NCBI RefSeq assembly: GCF_007489275.1
Contig: NZ_VLNR01000045.1
Span: 1 to 57,328 of the forward strand
Origin: Aquimarina algiphila
GTDB lineage: Bacteria > Bacteroidota > Bacteroidia > Flavobacteriales > Flavobacteriaceae
Length of the DNA: 57,328 nt
Reading direction: 5' to 3'
Made by a program: the position numbers and the translations under genes. Positions 52,489-57,328 of the stretch are shown here, piece by piece (positions within the stretch are counted from its first letter, which is position 1; the number at the start of each line of letters is the position of its first letter). The notes under the pieces are model-generated. The model was given only the letters and a program-made list of their open reading frames with translations, ran no database searches and was not told the DNA's origin.

Positions 52489-53583
52489 ATGGAAATTTCT
52501 TTCTTAGAAATATTTGTTCTGATTGGGGTTATTCATGGATTTATTTTAGGTATTGTCATCCTGTTTTCGAGATTTTTTAAAAATAAAGACAATACATATT
52601 TGGGGTATACTCTTATTATTTTATCAATAATTGGAGTAAATAACTGGTTTTGGGATCTAGAAAAAAACCCTTTTGTGATTTCAATTCTAGATGTGTTTTT
52701 ATGGCAATTCCTTTACCCGGTTACATTATTTATTTTTTTTATAAAAAAAATAAGACACCCTTTGGGAGAAAGCCGTAAGCTTTATTTATTGTATGTTCCT
52801 TTCCTTTTCTTAAGCAGTATTAATGCCATTATATCTTTAGATACAATTTTTGAGGTTTATAAAATTGCATTGACAAATAAAAAGGAAGTTGTTTTTTTAT
52901 TTTACAAAATAATAAGCATACTCTCGGTTGTTTATCCGGTAGCTTTTATGGTGACTTCGTTTTGGTTCTTATTTTGTTTAAAAACACAGTTTGACATTAA
53001 ATGGATTAAACGGATATGGATTTTTATTTCTCTTTTAGAAATTTATGGAATTGTTTTGGAAGGAATGAGATTTATGTATGGTTATAAAATGCCTTTGACT
53101 TATTTATGGGTTGGAGTCTCTGTATTTATGTATTGGTTGATTTATAAAGGATTATATCAGTTTAAATTATCAAATGATCAATATGAAATTAGTCATCGTT
53201 TTAAAAGAGCGAAGCACGATCAAAAAAAAACTGTAAAAAAGGATGTAAACCCCTATATAGAGCAATTATTAATGCTTATAGAGTCTGAAAACATTCATCA
53301 TAATCCTGATATTAGTCGTGATATAGTTGCCAAAAAACTAGGGATTAGTAGCGGATACCTTTCAGAACAAATTAATAAGGAAAGTGGTAAGAATTTTTCA
53401 GAATTCATAAATAGTTATCGGCTAAAAGATGTTCAGCAAATGATTTTAGATTCAGAATTTGACAAATACAGTATTCTTGCTATTGGTCTAGAAGCTGGTT
53501 TTAATTCGAAAACTACTTTTTATACTGCTTTTAAAAAAGAATTAGGAATGTCTCCCAATCAGTTCAAGAAACAAAATAAATAA
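52489..53583 (+). CDS. Membrane-anchored AraC family transcriptional regulator
   Basis: A 364-residue protein whose first ~225 residues contain about seven hydrophobic helices (starting EIFVLIGVIHGFILGIVILF, seen as FVLIGVIHGFILG) and whose C-terminal ~100 residues are an AraC DNA-binding domain (NPDISRDIVAKKLGISSGYL, then SILAIGLEAGFNSKTTFYTAF). Such membrane-tethered AraC proteins are common in Flavobacteriaceae and presumably sense a membrane-associated or extracellular signal. It lies 85 bp upstream of the amidohydrolase gene, which has its own promoter, so it may regulate that gene. Confidence 0.9.
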   Translation: MEISFLEIFVLIGVIHGFILGIVILFSRFFKNKDNTYLGYTLIILSIIGVNNWFWDLEKNPFVISILDVFLWQFLYPVTLFIFFIKKIRHPLGESRKLYLLYVPFLFLSSINAIISLDTIFEVYKIALTNKKEVVFLFYKIISILSVVYPVAFMVTSFWFLFCLKTQFDIKWIKRIWIFISLLEIYGIVLEGMRFMYGYKMPLTYLWVGVSVFMYWLIYKGLYQFKLSNDQYEISHRFKRAKHDQKKTVKKDVNPYIEQLLMLIESENIHHNPDISRDIVAKKLGISSGYLSEQINKESGKNFSEFINSYRLKDVQQMILDSEFDKYSILAIGLEAGFNSKTTFYTAFKKELGMSPNQFKKQNK

Positions 53584-53617
53584 GTTCGGATTTCTCAGGT
53601 TCTGACAATCCAGAACA

Positions 53618-53645
53618 TTCAAAACTTCTATCGTTATTAGCTTTG
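53618..53645 (+). promoter_or_regulatory. Candidate promoter of the amidohydrolase gene
   Basis: TAGCTTTG (53638-53645) matches TAnnTTTG exactly, with TTC 17 bp upstream as a near -33. It ends 23 bp before the ATG at 53669. Confidence 0.5.
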
Positions 53646-53668
53646 ACATCAATAATCCTTAAAACAAT

Positions 53669-55015
53669 ATGATGTCTAGATTTAGTAAAGCTTTAATAAT
53701 AGGTAGTATGTTATGGGCAGGCAATTTTGCTATGTTATATTCCCAGAATACAAATGGAAAAACTACTTCTTTTGAAAATGTAAATGTGATTCCGATGAAT
53801 AAAGAAATCATTCTGTATAATCAAAGAGTGATCACTGTAAATGGAAAAATATCAATAATAGAACCTGCTTCAAAAAAAATATCACAAAAGATAGATGTCA
53901 TTATTCAGGCAAAAGATAAATATTTGATTCCAGGTTTAGCAGAAATGCATTATCATCTTGAAAATGATGTGAAAGATGAATTTAAACTTTTGATCGCTAA
54001 TGGAGTCACAACTGCAAGAAATATGGCAGAGTATGAAGGTCAAGATCATATAGCTATTAGAGAAAAAGTTAAAAACAATGAATTATTTGGGCCTTATTAT
54101 GTTACTACAGGACCTTATCTGAAGGCAAATGATCTAAAAACAGTCACAGATGTAATTGATGTTGTAAAAACACATCATCAAAGAGGGTATGACTTTTTAA
54201 AAATAGCCGACAACCTTCCTAAAGAAATATATACAAAATTGTTGGAAGAGACCGGTAAGTATAATATTCCTGTTGTAGGTCACGGACAACGTAAACTTCC
54301 TTTAGAATATTCATTAAGGATGAAATCTATAGCACATGTAGAAGAGTTTATGAATATATTCAATACTCAACAAAAGGCAGATACTTCGTATTTAAAACAA
54401 GCTGCTATGATAATTAAACAGAGCGGTTTATACGTATCCCCAACTTTAGGGGTTTATGAGATGATTAGTAGATATGCAGACGATAAAAAATTTGCTGTTT
54501 TAAAGAAAAGTGATGTTATAAAATATCGACCTAAAGCTTATGTTGCATATTGTTTATCAGATTCAACTCATTACCGTTCTAATACTTGGTTTACCGCACC
54601 AGCATCTCTGATTAGACTTAGTAAAGAATTGCAATGGCAGAAGGACTTTACGAAAATATTAAATGATGCAGAAGTACCGTTATTTGCAGGAAGTGATACA
54701 TATGGCCTTTTTTTACCTGGTTTTTCATTACATCGGGAGTTAGAGCTGATATGCAATGCAGGGTTATCTCCTTATGAGACCCTAAAAACAGCTACAGTGA
54801 ACCCTGCAAAATACCTAAACAGAACTTCAGTAAGTGGTACAATTACGGAAGGAAAGTTGGCTGATTTGGTGTTACTAAATAAAAACCCTCTAATAGATAT
54901 TCGTAATACAAAAACTATTGAAGGTGTTATGATTAAAGGAAAATGGTTAGGGAAAAACGAATTGAGCGCAATGTTGAAAGAGGTAGAAAATAACTGTAAA
55001 AAGGAGGGGAAATGA
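53669..55015 (+). CDS. Secreted amidohydrolase-superfamily protein
   Basis: A 448-residue protein with a signal peptide (about 1-26, ending MLYSQ). The metal-dependent hydrolase fold shows LIPGLAEMHYHLEND (His94 and His96, the HxH metal ligands, with Tyr in between), VGHGQRK and IAHVEEFM (further metal histidines) and LFAGSDTYG (metal Asp). The C-terminal AKYLNRTSVSGTITEGKLAD is the usual return of the small beta domain. It resembles imidazolonepropionase-like exported amidohydrolases acting on dipeptides or lactam-type compounds; the substrate is unknown. It lies after a membrane-bound AraC gene. Confidence 0.9.
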   Translation: MMSRFSKALIIGSMLWAGNFAMLYSQNTNGKTTSFENVNVIPMNKEIILYNQRVITVNGKISIIEPASKKISQKIDVIIQAKDKYLIPGLAEMHYHLENDVKDEFKLLIANGVTTARNMAEYEGQDHIAIREKVKNNELFGPYYVTTGPYLKANDLKTVTDVIDVVKTHHQRGYDFLKIADNLPKEIYTKLLEETGKYNIPVVGHGQRKLPLEYSLRMKSIAHVEEFMNIFNTQQKADTSYLKQAAMIIKQSGLYVSPTLGVYEMISRYADDKKFAVLKKSDVIKYRPKAYVAYCLSDSTHYRSNTWFTAPASLIRLSKELQWQKDFTKILNDAEVPLFAGSDTYGLFLPGFSLHRELELICNAGLSPYETLKTATVNPAKYLNRTSVSGTITEGKLADLVLLNKNPLIDIRNTKTIEGVMIKGKWLGKNELSAMLKEVENNCKKEGK

Positions 55016-55184
55016 AAAAAATAAATGCCACAATTTAAATTTGAAAAAGAACGCGTGATACAGCTATTTTGTTTATTATCAAAGTATTTATAAAAGATTA
55101 AATATAGGTTATCAAAAACTTTATTTGTAAATAAATAAGGATTAATGGTGAAATAATAGTAACTTCGCGTTTTAATATTTTATA

Positions 55185-55376
55185 ATGAACAAAGGAACAG
55201 TAAAATTTTTTAATGACTCCAAAGGATTTGGATTCATCACAGAAGAAGGATCAAACAAAGATCATTTTGTACACATTTCAGGCTTAATTGACGAAGTACG
55301 TGAAGGTGACGAAGTAGAGTTTGACCTTAAAGAAGGTAAAAAAGGAATGAACGCGGTAAACGTGAAAGTATTATAA
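55185..55376 (+). CDS. Cold-shock domain protein (CspA family)
   Basis: A 63-residue single cold-shock domain. It contains the RNP1-like motif KGFGFITEEG and RNP2-like DHFVHIS, with NKGTVKFFNDSKGFGFI at the start, and binds single-stranded RNA or DNA as an RNA chaperone. FNDS in place of FN(A/P)(E/T)K is a small variation. The 170-bp leader is AT-rich and may be structured, as for other cold-shock genes. TAACTTCG (55160-55167) is one mismatch from the -7 consensus. A strong terminator follows. Confidence 0.95.
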   Translation: MNKGTVKFFNDSKGFGFITEEGSNKDHFVHISGLIDEVREGDEVEFDLKEGKKGMNAVNVKVL

Positions 55377-55401
55377 TATACATTTGACTTTTTTAAAACA
55401 C

Positions 55402-55430
55402 AAGCCTGTCTATATAGACAGGCTTTTTTT
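55402..55430 (+). terminator. Intrinsic terminator after the cold-shock gene
   Basis: AAGCCTGTCTA pairs with TAGACAGGCTT, followed by seven T residues. Confidence 0.92.
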
Positions 55431-55448
55431 GTTTATAGAAAGAAGGTT

Positions 55449-56825
55449 TTAATAAAATCTTCTTATCGCTTTAAGAATTTTATCGGCTCGTTTTAGTTTA
55501 AGTTTTTTGATATATTTATATGATCGATTTAGAATTTTTTGAACTCGAGAGTTGTTTTTATAATCTTTTCGTGTATTGTATAAATCTAAGGCGATTTGCA
55601 GATCATCAGGAGTAAAAGAAACACCAGTATATTGCTGAAGGATTTGTAAATAAGTGAACCCAAATTCTGCTGTAGGTTCTATCATAGTCCCTTCTCCAAA
55701 GTCGTTCCATGTAATAATCTGAATAAAATCTGAGAGTTCATGATGAGTATAGTTAAGAGTTTCTACAAAAGTATGTCCTTGATCAGTATCAATCGTCCAG
55801 TCATTTATTCCATCAGACCATCCACCTTCTGCATAGAAACTTTTAAATCCTGGATAAGAGGATCCAACAGTAATATTGTTTTGCATTTGATATGTATCAT
55901 AATAGTAGTCATGAGCAAGAAGGTGATCTTTATCCACCCATAAAAATTCGCCTGTTGCATTTACCCCAACCCGATTCTTAGCAGCCCATAAGGTCAAGAA
56001 ATCAGGACGATTATCTGCGGGTAAAATATCAAATACTTGATTCCATTCATTTTCTGTAGTCAAGTAATCAGGACCAAATATAAATAGTACGTTTTTATCA
56101 TTGTATTTGATATATTCTGGACTCGAAAAATACTGTTCATTAATGTATGTAAGATCTTCTTGAGCAGCTTCTATGATGTTTGAAGATAATGACTGAGCTG
56201 CAGCTTGTGCTGCCACTCGATCTTCATACATGATGGCAAATTGCATTCCCAAATCTTCTAGAGTACCAATAAAAGTTTCTGTAGATTGTTTAATTAATCC
56301 ATAGTCATGTAAGTCTCTACTGCCATACCAGTCAAAGATTACACCATCGACTCCAGAAAGTTTCATCATTAGAAAATGATATTCTTGTAAGTCTGGATCA
56401 CTAGATGAGTAAGGACCAATAAGAGGATAATAATAAGAAGCAATTTGTAACGTATTATTTTCATTTTTGATTTCGGGATTCTGATTGCTCATAGTCCAAT
56501 GTTGGCCCCAATACCCATCAAAATCTTTATTCTGAAACCATGGGAGATAATGTACATAGACTTTTTTAGGATTTTCTTTGACGATATCCATATGAGAAAT
56601 ATCTACAATATTTCCTTTTTCTTCAAGTTCTATAAATTCCAATTCTTCTTCTAATACCTTTAATAATTCTGCATCGGTATAGGTAGAATCCTGAACAGTT
56701 TCTGAAATAGATAACTCTTCTACTTGTTGTTCTTCAATAGAAATGATTTCTTCTTTTTCACAAGAATATAAGAAAATGATTATAAAAAAAATGGAAATAG
56801 TAGGTTTACACCAAGATCTTAACAT
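55449..56825 (-). CDS. GH99-like (GH71/99-type) glycoside hydrolase lipoprotein
   Basis: A 458-residue protein from ATG 56825 (MLRSWCKPTISIFF); an ATG at 56834 adds three residues. A lipoprotein signal ends FLYSC, followed by a long acidic linker. The TIM-barrel domain begins KKVYVHYLPWFQNKDFDGYW, the usual opening of GH99-like proteins, and has DGVIFDWYGSRDLHDYGLI, QFAIMYEDR, VLFIFGPDYL and ITWNDFGEGTMIEP, where Glu or Asp residues would be catalytic. A short helical basic tail ends the protein. Members act on alpha-mannosides or glucans, but the substrate here is unknown. It lies apart from the polysaccharide locus. Confidence 0.85.
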   Translation of the reverse strand: MLRSWCKPTISIFFIIIFLYSCEKEEIISIEEQQVEELSISETVQDSTYTDAELLKVLEEELEFIELEEKGNIVDISHMDIVKENPKKVYVHYLPWFQNKDFDGYWGQHWTMSNQNPEIKNENNTLQIASYYYPLIGPYSSSDPDLQEYHFLMMKLSGVDGVIFDWYGSRDLHDYGLIKQSTETFIGTLEDLGMQFAIMYEDRVAAQAAAQSLSSNIIEAAQEDLTYINEQYFSSPEYIKYNDKNVLFIFGPDYLTTENEWNQVFDILPADNRPDFLTLWAAKNRVGVNATGEFLWVDKDHLLAHDYYYDTYQMQNNITVGSSYPGFKSFYAEGGWSDGINDWTIDTDQGHTFVETLNYTHHELSDFIQIITWNDFGEGTMIEPTAEFGFTYLQILQQYTGVSFTPDDLQIALDLYNTRKDYKNNSRVQKILNRSYKYIKKLKLKRADKILKAIRRFY

Positions 56826-57328
56826 AGTACACATAATTAAAATAGTTACACCAAAAAATTGTCTAAAAGAGTTTAGTTTTATTGTACTAAGGAGATTTGT
56901 GAATAATTAGACTACGAATCCTTTTCTTATCTAAGTTTTGGATTCATACAATTTTTGACGAAATGAGGGTTTTACCTCTATGTGTTACGTTATTTGTGTT
57001 AAAAGTAATTAAATTAATTTGCTTTGGAAAAATATTTTTGGTTTTTTTTAACATTTTTCAAATTGAATATTGCTCTTAAAACCAGTGTTTTATGGTGAAT
57101 GGCCTATGTTTTGGTAGTGTTGATAAATTTTTTTTATGAATGAATAATTAAGAAATAGTATGAATGATTTATATGTACAACATACAATTGTATTTTAACT
57201 ACCCGTTGTGCATTTAGTTAATATTAATTTTTAGGTTGTTTATATTTCTGTTGAATTCAAACCTATTGATATATTGAATAATGGTCATTGCTGTGATCTT
57301 TGATAAGATTCTATTTTTAAATCCCTCA
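56826..57328. other. Intergenic right edge
   Basis: About 500 bp with no convincing gene upstream of the GH99-like gene. It holds the inverted 17-bp copy at 57201-57217 and otherwise only AT-rich DNA with T-runs. Confidence 0.5.
57201..57217 (-). repeat. Inverted copy of the left-edge 17-bp sequence
   Basis: ACCCGTTGTGCATTTAG is the exact reverse complement of CTAAATGCACAACGGGT at 111-127. The sequences on either side differ, and no partner arm occurs within the remaining 110 bp, so only the core is shared. Confidence 0.55.

Overview
The window looks like a chromosomal segment of a marine flavobacterium (Bacteroidota, Flavobacteriaceae; gene content fits an Aquimarina-like genus, which is an inference). 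The support is very AT-rich DNA, a SusC/SusD pair, type IX secretion C-terminal sorting domains, TAnnTTTG-type -7 promoter boxes, Bacteroidota-style lipoprotein signals (hydrophobic stretch then S-C), and an agar/porphyran hydrolase. I see no tRNA, rRNA, CRISPR array, transposase or phage gene.

Region 1 (1 to about 24.8 kb) is mostly core genome. It holds an ECF sigma factor with a small membrane protein, murB with an aminotransferase, a two-domain aspartyl-protease/PDZ protein, a DUF1573 protein, valS, a tandem DUF302 lipoprotein, and the minus-strand cluster rsfS-ftsH-LUD-cdsA-psd-ACBP. Divergent birA, an SRPBCC protein, pyrE back to back with a NUDIX hydrolase, an ABC-type permease/ATPase pair, an M14 carboxypeptidase, a SulP transporter with an unusual inserted segment, a Cys-rich lipoprotein and an orphan methyltransferase complete it.

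Region 2 (about 24.8 to 43.8 kb) is accessory and devoted to polysaccharide use. A secreted GH86 agarase/porphyranase gene stands alone on the plus strand. It faces a minus-strand polysaccharide utilization locus read as susC, susD, surface lipoprotein, GH-A lipoprotein 1, GH130, GH-A lipoprotein 2, sodium:solute symporter and a protein of five near-identical fibronectin-III-like repeats. A divergent AraC-type gene is the likely regulator. In the proposed flow, SusCD and the surface lipoprotein bind and import oligosaccharides, the two lipoprotein TIM-barrel hydrolases cut them, the symporter takes the product across the inner membrane and cytoplasmic GH130 finishes it. The substrate cannot be named from sequence alone. 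The 627-bp gap between the GH86 gene and the locus holds two degenerate direct repeats, a possible gene remnant and two terminators.

Region 3 (about 43.8 to 57.3 kb) holds a leucine-rich-repeat gene broken by an apparent one-base frameshift, a DUF1800/DUF1501 pair, a jelly-roll-like lipoprotein and a VOC protein. These are followed by coaD-ddl divergent from a PASTA protein and an rluD-type gene, a membrane-anchored AraC regulator with an amidohydrolase, a cold-shock protein and a GH99-like lipoprotein. A 17-bp GTTGTGC-containing sequence occurs in inverted orientation about 110 bp from each end of the window. At the left end it is part of a foldable attC-like structure.
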